Source: Nitrospirota bacterium (GTDB taxonomy: Bacteria > Nitrospirota > Thermodesulfovibrionia > Thermodesulfovibrionales > Dissulfurispiraceae). Taken from it: 64,000 nt of DNA. The notes under the pieces were generated by a model that ran no database searches, was not told where the DNA came from, and saw nothing but the letters and a program-made list of their open reading frames with translations. Shown piece after piece: positions 34,823 to 44,334 of this stretch (positions within the stretch are counted from its first letter, which is position 1; each line of letters begins with the position of its first letter). Position numbers and translations under genes: made by a program. The DNA is taken from NCBI GenBank assembly GCA_009773415.1, contig WSNO01000019.1, forward strand, positions 16,914 to 80,913, written 5' to 3'.

Positions 34823-36321
34823 CCAAACTCAAAATAATAAGCAGCAGGGAGCGCTTGACGCAGGCGAAGGCCGATCTGCTGATCGTTCCCCTGTGTGAAG
34901 ACACGGCTTTGACTCAGCATCCTGACGGTGATGCCGACATCGGAAAACGTATCGCGGCTGTTGTCAAAAGCGGCGATTTTGCCGGACGCAATGGGCAGAC
35001 ATTTCTGATTCCGATACACGCCGGTCGTGCGGCGCGCATTCTGCTGGTCGGCCTCGGAAAGAAGGTCGACGTGACCGCGGAGCGTCTTCGCCAGGCTGGT
35101 GCGAAGGCATTTCTGGCTATCAGGCCGTTCAGGATTGAAACGATTGCCGTTGCTGCACATCTCTTCAATGGCATGGACCGCGAGCGGATCGGCTTTGATA
35201 GTGCGTCTTTTTATCTGGTGGAAGGCGGTCTGCTGGCGCGCTACCGTTTTCGAAAATATCGGCATGAAGAGCAGGACGATCAGGAGAGCAATCTCCAGGA
35301 AATAACCATTTTTGGTGAAGAAGTGCTGGCAGACGTGCAGCGATTGCTCATATCAATTCAGGCGAACGCCTTAGCGCGTGATCTCGTGCTGACTCCGGCC
35401 AATGAACTTACTCCGGCGGCGCTTGCAGTTGCGGCGCGCGGGGCGGTCGGGAAGAATGTAAGCGTGAGGATTCTGGATAAAAAGACCATTGCCCGCGAGG
35501 GGATGAGAGCATTTCTTGCGGTTGCGCAGGGTTCTCAGCACGAGCCGAAGCTGATTGTCATGGAGTATAAGGGGGCACAGGGCGCTCCGACAGCGCTGGT
35601 CGGCAAGGCGGTCACTTTTGACAGCGGAGGCATTTCGCTGAAACCGAGCGACGGCATGGAAAAAATGAAGTACGACATGGCCGGCGCGGCAGCAGTCATC
35701 GGTGTCATGCAGGCATTAAGCCGTCTGAAGGCAAAGCAGCATGTGGTTGCGGTTATTCCAGCATGCGAGAACCTTCCCGGCGGCGCAGCGTTCCGTCCTG
35801 GCGATGTGATAAAAAGCCGTTCCGGCAAGACAATTGAGATCATCAGCACTGATGCTGAAGGGCGGCTGATGCTCGCCGATGCTCTCGATTATGCAATCAA
35901 GCATTTTAAGCCTCGCGAGGTTATTGATATTGCGACGCTGACCGGAGCGTGTTCGATTGCGTTCGGACATGCCGCAATTGCGCTGATGAGCACCAGCCCG
36001 GATCTTGTCGGGAGGCTCAAGCTGGCCGGTGATGCTACCTATGAGCGTGTCTGGGAGATGCCGCTGTTTGAGGAGTTCCGGGAGTACATCAAGGGAGATG
36101 TATCGGATATTAAGAATGCCGGCGGGCGCAAGGGCTCGCTGATTTCAGCAGGCTCATTTCTGAGGGAGTTTGTCGGAGATACACCGTGGGCGCATCTTGA
36201 TATTGCGGGCACTGCATGGATAGACAAAGATAAGCCCTACTTCTCAAAAGGGGCGACGGGCGTCGGCGTCCGGCTCTTGCTGGAACTGCTGAGAGATCGA
36301 AGGGGAAAGGGAAAAGAGTAA
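34819..36321 (+). CDS. pepA: Leucyl aminopeptidase, M17 family
   Basis: This is a 500-residue cytosolic dinuclear metallo-aminopeptidase that removes N-terminal residues from peptides. The C-terminal catalytic domain has VGKAVTFDSGGISLKPSDGMEKMKYDMAGAAAV-type metal and catalytic residues (Lys and Asp) and the STDAEGRLMLADAL motif, normally NTDAEGR; the Asn-to-Ser change is tolerated. HLDIAGTAW closes the active site. The N-terminal domain is less conserved, as usual. It overlaps pth by 4 bases and is followed by moeA after 2 bases. Confidence 0.94.
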   Translation: MTKLKIISSRERLTQAKADLLIVPLCEDTALTQHPDGDADIGKRIAAVVKSGDFAGRNGQTFLIPIHAGRAARILLVGLGKKVDVTAERLRQAGAKAFLAIRPFRIETIAVAAHLFNGMDRERIGFDSASFYLVEGGLLARYRFRKYRHEEQDDQESNLQEITIFGEEVLADVQRLLISIQANALARDLVLTPANELTPAALAVAARGAVGKNVSVRILDKKTIAREGMRAFLAVAQGSQHEPKLIVMEYKGAQGAPTALVGKAVTFDSGGISLKPSDGMEKMKYDMAGAAAVIGVMQALSRLKAKQHVVAVIPACENLPGGAAFRPGDVIKSRSGKTIEIISTDAEGRLMLADALDYAIKHFKPREVIDIATLTGACSIAFGHAAIALMSTSPDLVGRLKLAGDATYERVWEMPLFEEFREYIKGDVSDIKNAGGRKGSLISAGSFLREFVGDTPWAHLDIAGTAWIDKDKPYFSKGATGVGVRLLLELLRDRRGKGKE

Positions 36322-36323
36322 AG

Positions 36324-37565
36324 GTGCTCGAAAAAAACTATATTCCGCCTCATGCCGCGCTGCAGTTGCTGCTCGACGCGCTGGCCAATCTTCCGCTCCG
36401 TTCGGAAAAGCTGGAGCTTGACGCGGCGTTCAGGCGAGTTCTTGCAGAGGATGTCGTTTCATCGGAAGATCTCCCCGGGTTTGCGCGTTCGACGGTTGAC
36501 GGCTTTGCCGTTCAGGCCTCTTTCACATTCGGAGCCCGCGAGCAGATGCCTGCCTATCTCACGCTTGCCCCGGAGGTTCTCATGGGCGAGTCTCCGTCAT
36601 TCACGCTTCAGCACGGACAAGCAGCACCCGTGCCGACCGGTGGAATGCTGCCCGGAGGTGCCGATGCAGTGGTGATGCTGGAGGATTGCCAGCGCGTTTC
36701 CGACACGACGATCGAGGTGATGCGCGCAGTTGCCCCGGCTGAGAATGTTGTCCAGCGGGATGAGGATATTCACAGGGGGGAACTGGTGCTTGAGCGCGGG
36801 CAGCGTCTTCGCCCGCAGGACGTCGGAGCTCTGGCCGGACTCGGCATAGAGTCGGTCGAGGTGTATGAACGTCCGGTTGTCGCGATTATCTCCACCGGCG
36901 ATGAAGTCATTCCGCTCGGCCTGCCGGTCAGACCGGGGCAGGTTCGCGACATAAATTCTTTTACGCTGCGCGGACTGATTCAGCAGCAGGGAGCGATACC
37001 TGTCTGCCGGGGGATAGTGAGGGACGATTACGAGGCAATAAGGCGGGCCGTGTCGGAGGCACTTGCGGCGAGCGACATGGTGCTCATAATTGGCGGCACT
37101 TCCGCCGGTGTGCGCGACATGAGTGCTTCGATAATCGATTCATTTGGTGCCCCGGGGGTGTTGTTTCATGGCGTTGCTGTAAAGCCCGGCAAGCCGATGA
37201 TAGGCGGGATCATCGGCAAAAAGCCGATTCTCGGGCTTCCCGGCCATCCTGCCGCTATGGCGATATCCCATGCTCTTTTTATTCGTCCTCTCATTGACCT
37301 GCTCCACGGCGCTTATCGGAAGGTGTGCTTTCCCCGCACTGTTTCGGCCCTGATGGCAAAAGCGGTGTCATCGGCGGCCGGACGTGAAGACCATATCCGG
37401 GTGCGCCTTGAGATGTGCGATGAGGTGCATTACGCAGTTCCGGTCCTTGGCAAGTCGGGACTTATTTCGACGCTGGTTCGGGCAGATGGCACGGTTACGA
37501 TTGCAGCACCGAAGCTCGGCCTTGATGCGGATGAGCCGGTATCGGTCAATCTCTTTGAAGCATGA
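36324..37565 (+). CDS. moeA: Molybdopterin molybdenumtransferase
   Basis: MoeA inserts molybdate (or tungstate) into adenylylated molybdopterin. The 413-residue protein has LPGFARSTVDGFAVQA, the GQAAPVPTGGMLPGGADAVVMLE domain II stretch, ISTGDEVIPLG, GGTSAGVRDM and PGKPMIGGI followed by GLPGHPAA. The C-terminal domain IV is present. The start is GTG, 2 bases after pepA. Its presence implies molybdenum or tungsten enzymes elsewhere in the genome; none is encoded in this window. Confidence 0.94.
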   Translation: MLEKNYIPPHAALQLLLDALANLPLRSEKLELDAAFRRVLAEDVVSSEDLPGFARSTVDGFAVQASFTFGAREQMPAYLTLAPEVLMGESPSFTLQHGQAAPVPTGGMLPGGADAVVMLEDCQRVSDTTIEVMRAVAPAENVVQRDEDIHRGELVLERGQRLRPQDVGALAGLGIESVEVYERPVVAIISTGDEVIPLGLPVRPGQVRDINSFTLRGLIQQQGAIPVCRGIVRDDYEAIRRAVSEALAASDMVLIIGGTSAGVRDMSASIIDSFGAPGVLFHGVAVKPGKPMIGGIIGKKPILGLPGHPAAMAISHALFIRPLIDLLHGAYRKVCFPRTVSALMAKAVSSAAGREDHIRVRLEMCDEVHYAVPVLGKSGLISTLVRADGTVTIAAPKLGLDADEPVSVNLFEA

Positions 37566-37575
37566 AAGGGGCCTT

Positions 37576-38628
37576 ATGAAAGAACTGATAGAGAAACTCT
37601 ACGCAAAGATTAATCGCCCGATCAACCTGATGGAAGTATGCGGCACGCATACGGTTGCACTGTTCAAGCACGGCATCAGAGGGTTGCTTCCAGATGGACT
37701 CAGACTGCTGAGCGGCCCCGGATGCCCTGTCTGTGTCACTTCCATTAAAGACGTTGATAAAGCCATTGCATTGGCGCAGCGGACAGATGTTATTCTCGCC
37801 ACCTATGGCGACATGATGCGCGTTCCGGGCGGCAAGTTGTCGCTCTCTGGTGCCAAGGCGGAAGGCGCTGACATCCGCATCATTTATTCACCGCTTGACT
37901 GCCTGACAATGGCGAAGGACAATCCCTCCAAAAAAATCGTGTTCTTCTCTGCCGGATTCGAGACGACCGCGCCGAATGCTGCCGCAACCCTTGTCGAGGC
38001 GGACCGGCAAGGCGTCGAAAACTTTTATGTATATTCAGTACACAAGGTTGTTCCTCCGGCTCTGTCGGCGTTGCTGCAGTCTGACGACGTCCGCATCGAC
38101 GGCTTTCTTCTGCCGGGGCATGTGAGCACGATAATCGGCACCCGGGTGTATGATTTTCTTGCGGCAGATTACGGAAAGCCCTGCGTTGTGGCGGGGTTCG
38201 GCGCTCAGGATATTCTTTCCGCGATTGTGATGCTTCTGCGACAGATGGCTGAGGGGAGGGCTGCTGTCGAAATTCAGTATACGAGCGTTGTCACTCCTGA
38301 GGGGAACCCCAAGGCTGCCAAATTCATCGAGGACTGCTTTGAGCCATGCGACAGCTATTGGCGCGGGATTGGCGTCATACCGGGCAGCGGTCTGTGCATG
38401 CGCGACTCGTTTCGCCACCGAAATGCTGAGGCTGTTCTGCCGGTCAATGTCCCGGATTATCCGGAACCGAAAGGCTGTATGTGCGGACTGGTGCTGCGCG
38501 GCGTTAAAACACCGAACGAGTGCAGGCTTTTCGGCACTGCCTGTACGCCGGAACGCCCTGTCGGAGCCTGCATGGTCAGCACGGAGGGCAGTTGCGCTGC
38601 TTATTACCGCTTTGCGCCGCCGGCATAG
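37576..38628 (+). CDS. hypD: [NiFe]-hydrogenase maturation protein HypD
   Basis: HypD is an iron-sulfur protein that, with HypC, carries the Fe(CN)2CO group for [NiFe]-hydrogenases. The 350-residue protein has the conserved MEVCGTHTVALFKHG, LLSGPGCPVCVTS, FFSAGFETTAPN and LPGHVS motifs and a C-terminal Cys cluster (CMCGLVLRG, CRLFGTACTPERPVGACMVSTEGSCAAYYRF-type end). The ATG at 37576 has AAAGGGG just upstream, 10 bases after moeA. No other hyp gene or hydrogenase is in the window, so the maturation genes are scattered or this is a remnant of a larger cluster. Confidence 0.95.
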   Translation: MKELIEKLYAKINRPINLMEVCGTHTVALFKHGIRGLLPDGLRLLSGPGCPVCVTSIKDVDKAIALAQRTDVILATYGDMMRVPGGKLSLSGAKAEGADIRIIYSPLDCLTMAKDNPSKKIVFFSAGFETTAPNAAATLVEADRQGVENFYVYSVHKVVPPALSALLQSDDVRIDGFLLPGHVSTIIGTRVYDFLAADYGKPCVVAGFGAQDILSAIVMLLRQMAEGRAAVEIQYTSVVTPEGNPKAAKFIEDCFEPCDSYWRGIGVIPGSGLCMRDSFRHRNAEAVLPVNVPDYPEPKGCMCGLVLRGVKTPNECRLFGTACTPERPVGACMVSTEGSCAAYYRFAPPA

Positions 38629-38657
38629 ACATTTTTGCTCTGCCGAACCTTCTGATA

Positions 38658-38674
38658 ATTCAGTAAAACTGAAT
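38658..38674. repeat. Inverted repeat between hypD and carB
   Basis: ATTCAGT and ACTGAAT (7 bp each) surround AAA. It lies 30 bases after the hypD stop and 16 bases before the carB -35 box. It could be a weak 3' end for hypD or an operator for carB; no T-run follows directly. Confidence 0.4.
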
Positions 38675-38690
38675 AGAGTATTTGTTTCGC

Positions 38691-38719
38691 TTGACGAAAA
38701 GAGAGCAATTCCCTATATA
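38691..38719 (+). promoter_or_regulatory. Sigma-70 promoter for carB
   Basis: TTGACG at 38691-38696 and TATATA at 38714-38719 are spaced by exactly 17 bases. Transcription would start near 38726, about 50 bases before the carB ATG. Confidence 0.65.
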
Positions 38720-38774
38720 CTTCGCTAATTTGATTATCAAAAATAAAGTGCTGCTTAATTGCGGGGAGGGCTAT

Positions 38775-41700
38775 ATGCCGAGGCGTGATGACATCAAAAA
38801 AGTTCTGATTATCGGATCAGGTCCCATTGTTATCGGACAAGCGTGCGAGTTCGACTACTCAGGAACACAGGCATGCAAGGCGCTCAGAAGCCTTGGGTAC
38901 AGAATCGTCCTTGTGAACTCTAATCCTGCCACCATCATGACTGACCCCGGCATGGCAGACGCGACCTACATTGAGCCGATGACAGTTGCTGCGCTCGAAA
39001 AAATTATCGAAAAAGAGCGTCCCGATGCATTGCTGCCGAACCTTGGCGGTCAGACCGGCCTGAATCTTTCGGCCGCGCTGAACCGGCAGGGCATTCTCGA
39101 AAAATACGGCGTGAAGATTATCGGCGTCCAGGCGGATGCCATCGAACGCGGTGAAGACAGACTTGTGTTCAAAGCGACGATGGAGCGGCTTGGCATTCCG
39201 ATGCCGATGAGTGAGCCGGCCTACAGCGTAGAGCAGGCTGAAGCGATAGCGGGAAGGCTTGGCTTCCCGGTTGTCGTGCGCCCAGCCTATACCATGGGCG
39301 GCACCGGCGGCGGACTCGTTTATAATCTCGAGGAGTTGCATACTGTTGCGAGCAGGGGGCTCTCTGCGAGTCCTGTCGGACAGGTTCTTATTGAACAGTC
39401 GGTGCTTGGCTGGGAAGAGCTTGAACTGGAAGTCGTGCGCGATGCGAAGGATCAGAAGATAACCGTCTGTTTCATCGAAAACGTCGATGCAATGGGTGTG
39501 CATACGGGCGACTCATTCTGCACTGCGCCCATGCTGACGATAGCTCCTGAGCTGCAGGAGAAGCTTCAGCGGTATTCCTATGCCATTGTCGATGCAATCC
39601 AGGTCATCGGCGGCACCAACGTGCAGTTTGCGCATAACCCTGCAACCGGGGAAGTGGTTGTCATCGAAATAAATCCGCGCACTTCACGGTCGTCGGCGCT
39701 CGCGTCGAAGGCCACCGGTTTTCCGATTGCCCGCATATCCTCTCTGCTTGCCGCCGGCCTGACGCTTGACGAAATTCCGTATTGGCGCAAAGGAACTCTC
39801 GAAAAATACACACCGTGGGGCGAGTATGTCGTCGTCAAGTTCGCACGGTGGGCGTTCGAAAAGTTTATCGGTGTGGAAGATCGCCTTGGAACACAAATGC
39901 GTGCCGTCGGTGAAGTCATGAGCATCGGCAAGAATTACAAGGAAGCGCTCCAGAAAGCAATCCGGTCGCTCGAAATCGGCCGGTCCGGCCTCGGATTTGC
40001 AAAAGACTTTAATAGCCGCACACTTGCTGAGCTGATGGAGATGCTTTCCGAGCCGACGAGCGAGCGGCAGTTCATCATGTACGAAGCGCTGCGGAAAGGC
40101 GCCGATATCAATGCACTCCACAGAAAAACATTTATTAAGGTATGGTTCATTCAGCAGATGAAGGAGTTGGTCGAACTGGAAGAGAAAATCCTCCGCTTCA
40201 AGGGGAAACACCTTCCGGATGAACTGCTCGTTCAGGCGAAAAAGGACGGGTTTGCCGATCGCTACCTGAGTCTCCTGCTGGAGTTGCCCGAAGCCGGGAT
40301 TCGCGACCGCCGAAAAGCGCTCGGTCTGCATCAGGCATGGAATGCCGTTCCGGTGAGCGGCATTGATAACGCTGCCTATTATTATTCCACCTATAATGCA
40401 CCTGATGAACTGCTGACAAGCGACCGCGAGAAGATTATGATTATCGGCGGCGGGCCGAACCGCATAGGACAGGGAATCGAATTCGACTACTGCTGTGTTC
40501 ACGCGGCTTTTGCGCTGAAAGACCTCGGCTATGAAACCATTATGGTGAACTGCAATCCCGAAACGGTTTCGACCGATTACGATACCTCTGACAAACTCTA
40601 TTTCGAGCCGATCACGGTCGAAGATGTGCTCAGCATATATGAAAGGGAAAAGCCGGCAGGCGTTGTTGTGCAGTTCGGGGGACAGACGCCGCTGAATATT
40701 GCGCGTCAGCTTGCTGAAGCGGGCGTCAAAATCATCGGCACGACGGTGGATACGATTGATCTTGCAGAAGACCGTGACCGGTTTCGGAAGATGATGAACA
40801 CGCTCGGCATCCCGATGCCTGATGCCGCGATGGCGAGCACCCTTTCCGAAGCACTTGCCGCTGCAGAAAAAATCGGCTATCCGGTCATGGTCCGGCCTTC
40901 ATATGTGCTCGGCGGACGTGGGATGGAGATCGTGCATGATGCGGATATGTTGTCCTATTATGTCGCGAAGGCAGTCGGCATAACTCCGGAACGCCCGATT
41001 TTAATCGATAAATTTCTCTCCAACGCTATCGAAGCAGAAGCCGATGCCATTGCCGACGGCACCGATGCTTTTGTTCCTGCGGTTATGGAGCACATCGAGC
41101 TTGCCGGTGTTCATTCAGGGGACTCCGCATGCGTTATTCCGCCCATCAGCATTCCGGCAAAGCATCTCGAAACCATCCGTGACTATACCCGGACGATTGC
41201 AGTTGAACTGAATGTCGTCGGCCTTATGAACATCCAGTATGCGATTGCCGATGACGTCGTCTATGTGCTCGAAGCAAATCCCCGCGCCTCCCGTACCGTG
41301 CCGCTGGTCTCCAAGGTCTGCAACATTCCGATGGCTCGTATGGCGACGGAAATGATGCTCGGCGGCAAACTGGCAAGTCTTGACCTCAGACTGAAGCAGG
41401 TGCCGCACTACGGCGTGAAAGAATCGGTATTTCCGTTCTCGATGTTTCCGGAGGTCGATCCGGTTCTCGGCCCTGAAATGCGTTCAACGGGAGAGGTGCT
41501 CGGGCTTGCTGACAGCTTCGGAGTCGCCTATTACAAGGCACAGGAGGGCGCATTGCAGTCGCTTCCAACGGAGGGCGCCGTTTTGATTACGGTTGCAGAT
41601 TCCGATAAGCAGGCGGCTCTGCTGGTTGCAAAGCGCTTTCGTCAGCTCGGGTTTACAATTATCGCAACGCACGGAACGCACAAGCTGCTTGCGGAGCAAG

Positions 41701-41975
41701 GTGTCCAGGCAGAACGAATCGACAAAATGCATGAGGGACGTCCGAATGTTGTTGATGCCATCAAAAACCGCCAGGTGCAACTCGTTATCAATACGCCGGG
41801 CAGTCGACTCAGCCAGCATGATGACTCATATATCCGGAAAGCGTCGATCAAATACAAGGTTCCCTATATTACAACCATCGCCGCTGCTGTTGCCGCAGCG
41901 CGAGGCATTGAAGCCTTTCGAACCCGGGGCAGCGGCGTGCAGTCGCTACAGAGTTACCATAGCGCCATACGATAA
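38775..41975 (+). CDS. carB: Carbamoyl-phosphate synthase large subunit
   Basis: CarB makes carbamoyl phosphate from bicarbonate, ammonia (supplied by CarA from glutamine) and 2 ATP, for arginine and pyrimidine synthesis. At 1066 residues it is full length. Two homologous halves are visible: the first begins VLIIGSGPIVIGQACEFDYSGTQA, the second IMIIGGGPNRIGQGIEFDYCCVHA, each with an ATP-grasp domain. An oligomerisation region lies between, and a C-terminal methylglyoxal-synthase-like allosteric domain ends it (TIIATHGTHKLLAEQG, LVINTPGSRLSQHDD). A GGGGAGGG ribosome binding site lies 4-5 bases before the ATG. No carA is adjacent. Confidence 0.97.
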   Translation: MPRRDDIKKVLIIGSGPIVIGQACEFDYSGTQACKALRSLGYRIVLVNSNPATIMTDPGMADATYIEPMTVAALEKIIEKERPDALLPNLGGQTGLNLSAALNRQGILEKYGVKIIGVQADAIERGEDRLVFKATMERLGIPMPMSEPAYSVEQAEAIAGRLGFPVVVRPAYTMGGTGGGLVYNLEELHTVASRGLSASPVGQVLIEQSVLGWEELELEVVRDAKDQKITVCFIENVDAMGVHTGDSFCTAPMLTIAPELQEKLQRYSYAIVDAIQVIGGTNVQFAHNPATGEVVVIEINPRTSRSSALASKATGFPIARISSLLAAGLTLDEIPYWRKGTLEKYTPWGEYVVVKFARWAFEKFIGVEDRLGTQMRAVGEVMSIGKNYKEALQKAIRSLEIGRSGLGFAKDFNSRTLAELMEMLSEPTSERQFIMYEALRKGADINALHRKTFIKVWFIQQMKELVELEEKILRFKGKHLPDELLVQAKKDGFADRYLSLLLELPEAGIRDRRKALGLHQAWNAVPVSGIDNAAYYYSTYNAPDELLTSDREKIMIIGGGPNRIGQGIEFDYCCVHAAFALKDLGYETIMVNCNPETVSTDYDTSDKLYFEPITVEDVLSIYEREKPAGVVVQFGGQTPLNIARQLAEAGVKIIGTTVDTIDLAEDRDRFRKMMNTLGIPMPDAAMASTLSEALAAAEKIGYPVMVRPSYVLGGRGMEIVHDADMLSYYVAKAVGITPERPILIDKFLSNAIEAEADAIADGTDAFVPAVMEHIELAGVHSGDSACVIPPISIPAKHLETIRDYTRTIAVELNVVGLMNIQYAIADDVVYVLEANPRASRTVPLVSKVCNIPMARMATEMMLGGKLASLDLRLKQVPHYGVKESVFPFSMFPEVDPVLGPEMRSTGEVLGLADSFGVAYYKAQEGALQSLPTEGAVLITVADSDKQAALLVAKRFRQLGFTIIATHGTHKLLAEQGVQAERIDKMHEGRPNVVDAIKNRQVQLVINTPGSRLSQHDDSYIRKASIKYKVPYITTIAAAVAAARGIEAFRTRGSGVQSLQSYHSAIR

Positions 41976-42292
41976 GAGGAGTTGCAGTGGGGTTCTCTGC
42001 AGAAGCAAAGCGATAGCTTAAATGGGGCAATTTCACATGTCGATGGACAATTGCGCATGAAAATCTTATTAGCCTAATAAAATAAATTAATGTTATACTG
42101 TTCCGGCAGGAAGTAAATAGTGGCTCGTTGGTTCGCAATGGAGAATAAATTCCTGAAATAGGGCATATAAATTTTTTTGCATTGTCTGGCCTGTCTTTTT
42201 CTGATACAATGATATTGCATTGAAATATAAGCAAAATCAATAGGTTATGCAAACATATCGTCTTGCGATATGCACTACACAAGGAGGGAACC
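41976..42292 (+). promoter_or_regulatory. AT-rich control region of the por operon
   Basis: This 317-base gap holds no gene. A perfect palindrome TTATTAG-C-CTAATAA lies at 42066-42080. A good promoter follows: -35 TTGTCT at 42182-42187, 17-base spacer, -10 TACAAT at 42205-42210. The transcript leader (about 75 bases) holds a perfect 7-bp inverted repeat, CATATCG and CGATATG, at 42254-42260 and 42266-42272. An AAGGAGGG ribosome binding site precedes porG. The composition is much more AT-rich than the flanking genes. Confidence 0.6.
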
Positions 42293-42868
42293 ATGGCAGA
42301 GAATGTAGAAATCAGATGGCATGGCAGGGGCGGACAGGGTACCGTTACTGCGGCCAAAGTCCTCGCTGATGCATGTCTCAGCGGCGGTCGTGATGTACAG
42401 GCCTTCCCGGAGTATGGTCCGGAAAGAGCGGGAGCACCGCTGCGGGCGTACAACAGAATCAGCGACAAGGAGCTTCGGATGCACTGTCCGGTCAAGAATC
42501 CGGGATTTGTTGTGGTTGTCGACGCGACGCTTCTGGATGCAATCGACGTAACCGAGGGTGCTCTGGATAATGCGGCATTCATCGTCAACACCAAAAAGGA
42601 TCCCAAGGAAGTCCGCGCGAAGCTTAAGGCGAAGCCGACCCAGAGAGTCGTAACGGTTGATGCAAGCACGATTGCGCTTGAGACGATAGGCCGGGCAATG
42701 CCGAATGCACCGATGATTGGCACGGTTACGAGGGTATCGGGCCTCATTACTCTCGAAAACGCAGTGGAAGACGTCAAGAAGAGTTTCGGCAAAAAGTTCT
42801 CCCAGAAGATTATTGACGGCAATGTCGAAGCAGTCAAGCGCGGGTATGCGGAGGTAAAAGAAGGATGA
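42293..42868 (+). CDS. porG: Pyruvate:ferredoxin oxidoreductase, gamma subunit
   Basis: The gamma subunit of four-part 2-oxoacid:ferredoxin oxidoreductases. These enzymes convert pyruvate and CoA to acetyl-CoA, CO2 and reduced ferredoxin, or run in reverse for CO2 fixation. The 191-residue protein has the family start IRWHGRGGQGTVTAAKVLA, then AFPEYGPERAGAPLRAYNRIS and PNAPMIGTVTRVSG. AAGGAGGG lies before the ATG. It heads a tight porG-porD-porA-porB operon, with a 4-base overlap into porD. Pyruvate is the likeliest substrate from subunit order; a related 2-oxoacid cannot be ruled out. Confidence 0.93.
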   Translation: MAENVEIRWHGRGGQGTVTAAKVLADACLSGGRDVQAFPEYGPERAGAPLRAYNRISDKELRMHCPVKNPGFVVVVDATLLDAIDVTEGALDNAAFIVNTKKDPKEVRAKLKAKPTQRVVTVDASTIALETIGRAMPNAPMIGTVTRVSGLITLENAVEDVKKSFGKKFSQKIIDGNVEAVKRGYAEVKEG

Positions 42869-43152
42869 AAACATGGAAAGAAGTCAACCCGGGTGCGGTT
42901 ATTCTGGAGCCGGGCAGCGCACGGAAGTTCAAGACCGGCTCCTGGCGCGCAATGAGGCCGAAGTGGATTGAAGAAAATTGCATTCATTGCCTGCTCTGCT
43001 GGGTTTATTGCCCTGATATGTCCGTCAAGGTCAAAGACGGCAAGCGGGAGCAGTTTGATTACGATTTCTGCAAAGGGTGCGGTCTCTGTGCCCTCGAGTG
43101 CCCCGGCAAAAAAGGCCAGAAGGCAATCGTCATGGAACAGGAGGGCAACTAA
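42865..43152 (+). CDS. porD: Pyruvate:ferredoxin oxidoreductase, delta subunit (ferredoxin-type)
   Basis: This 95-residue protein carries two [4Fe-4S] cluster motifs: CIHCLLCWVYCP and CKGCGLCALECP. It conducts electrons from the thiamine site to ferredoxin. The N-terminal stretch GSARKFKTGSWRAMRPKW is typical of PorD. The ATG overlaps the porG stop (ATGA), and its own stop overlaps the porA start by one base (TAATG). Confidence 0.95.
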   Translation: MKTWKEVNPGAVILEPGSARKFKTGSWRAMRPKWIEENCIHCLLCWVYCPDMSVKVKDGKREQFDYDFCKGCGLCALECPGKKGQKAIVMEQEGN

Positions 43153-44333
43153 TGTCTAAAAAGGTTGGTATAACCGGCAACGAAGCAATTGCCCAGGCAA
43201 TGCGCATAGCAAACCCGGATGTATGCGGAGCATATCCGATCACTCCGGCAACCGACATCATGCAGCGTTTTACCAGTTTTGTTGCGAACTGTGAAGTCAA
43301 GACCGAGATGATTCTCACCGAATCCGAGCACAGCGCCATGAGCGCGTGCATCGGCTCGTCTGTCGCGGGCGGCCGTGTCGCAACGGCAAGTGCAGCGCAG
43401 GGAATCGCCCTCATGTGGGAAATGCTTTTTATCGCATCAGGCCTTCGCCTTCCGATCGTCATGGGCGTTGCCAACAGAGCACTCTCAGCTCCGCTGAACA
43501 TTCACGGCGACCATTCCGACGGCATGGGCATGCGTGACTGCGGCTGGATTCACTTCTATTCCGAAAATGCTCAGGAAGGCTTTGATAACATGCTCATGGC
43601 ATTTCGGATCGCAGAGCATATGGACATCAGACTCCCGGTCATGGTCGGCCTTGACGGCTTCATCACCAGCCACTCGATCGAGACCATGGAGTATGTTGAT
43701 GATGAGACAGGGCGTGCATTTGTCGGCGAGTTCAAGGCAGTGAATCCGCTGCTCGATATCAAGAACCCGAAAAGCTATGGTCCGCTGATTCTGACCGATA
43801 TGTACATGGAATACCGCAAGGCTCACGATAATGTCATGGCGAAGGTTCCAGGGGTAGTTCTCGAAGTCGCTGCTGAATTTGAAAAAATCTCCGGCCGTAA
43901 ATACGGTCTCTTTGAATCGTACAGGCTGGACGATGCTGAAATCGCCCTTGTTGTCATGAGTTCGGCAGCAGGGACTACCAAGGACGTCATTGATACATAC
44001 CGCGCAAAAGGCGTTAAGGTGGGTCTTCTGAAGCCGCGCCTCTACAGACCGTTCCCGTACGAACAGATGGGCGAGGCGCTCAAGCATTGCAAAGCGGTTG
44101 CTGTTCTGGATCGTGCCGACTGCTTCGGCGGTTCCTACGGCCCGCTTTTTGCTGACGTTTCTAACGCTCTGTATCACTATGCGCAAAGACCGATCATGAT
44201 CAACAAGATCTATGGTCTCGGCGGTCGTGACTATATGCCGGATCAGGCTGAGTACACGATTAACGAACTTATCCAGATCGCGAAGGACGGCAAGGTAAAG
44301 TCTATTAAAGAATATATTGGGGTGAGGGAATAA
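43152..44333 (+). CDS. porA: Pyruvate:ferredoxin oxidoreductase, alpha subunit
   Basis: The 393-residue alpha subunit holds the pyrimidine-side thiamine domain and the substrate pocket. Landmarks are GNEAIAQAMRIANPDVCGAYPITPATDIMQ at the N-terminus, ESEHSAMSACIGSSVAGGRVATASAAQG, and HGDHSDGMGMRDCGWI. The C-terminal transketolase-like domain has VGLLKPRLYRPFP and VLDRADCFGG. The ATG at 43152 overlaps the porD stop; longer in-frame readings would start inside porD. porB starts one base after its stop. Confidence 0.95.
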   Translation: MSKKVGITGNEAIAQAMRIANPDVCGAYPITPATDIMQRFTSFVANCEVKTEMILTESEHSAMSACIGSSVAGGRVATASAAQGIALMWEMLFIASGLRLPIVMGVANRALSAPLNIHGDHSDGMGMRDCGWIHFYSENAQEGFDNMLMAFRIAEHMDIRLPVMVGLDGFITSHSIETMEYVDDETGRAFVGEFKAVNPLLDIKNPKSYGPLILTDMYMEYRKAHDNVMAKVPGVVLEVAAEFEKISGRKYGLFESYRLDDAEIALVVMSSAAGTTKDVIDTYRAKGVKVGLLKPRLYRPFPYEQMGEALKHCKAVAVLDRADCFGGSYGPLFADVSNALYHYAQRPIMINKIYGLGGRDYMPDQAEYTINELIQIAKDGKVKSIKEYIGVRE

Positions 44334-44334
44334 T

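Noticed and set aside
41869..42987. 372-codon open frame on the minus strand across the carB-porG gap
   Set aside because: It covers coding sequence of carB and porG in antisense and the por promoter region; low-complexity Ser-rich product with no recognisable features.
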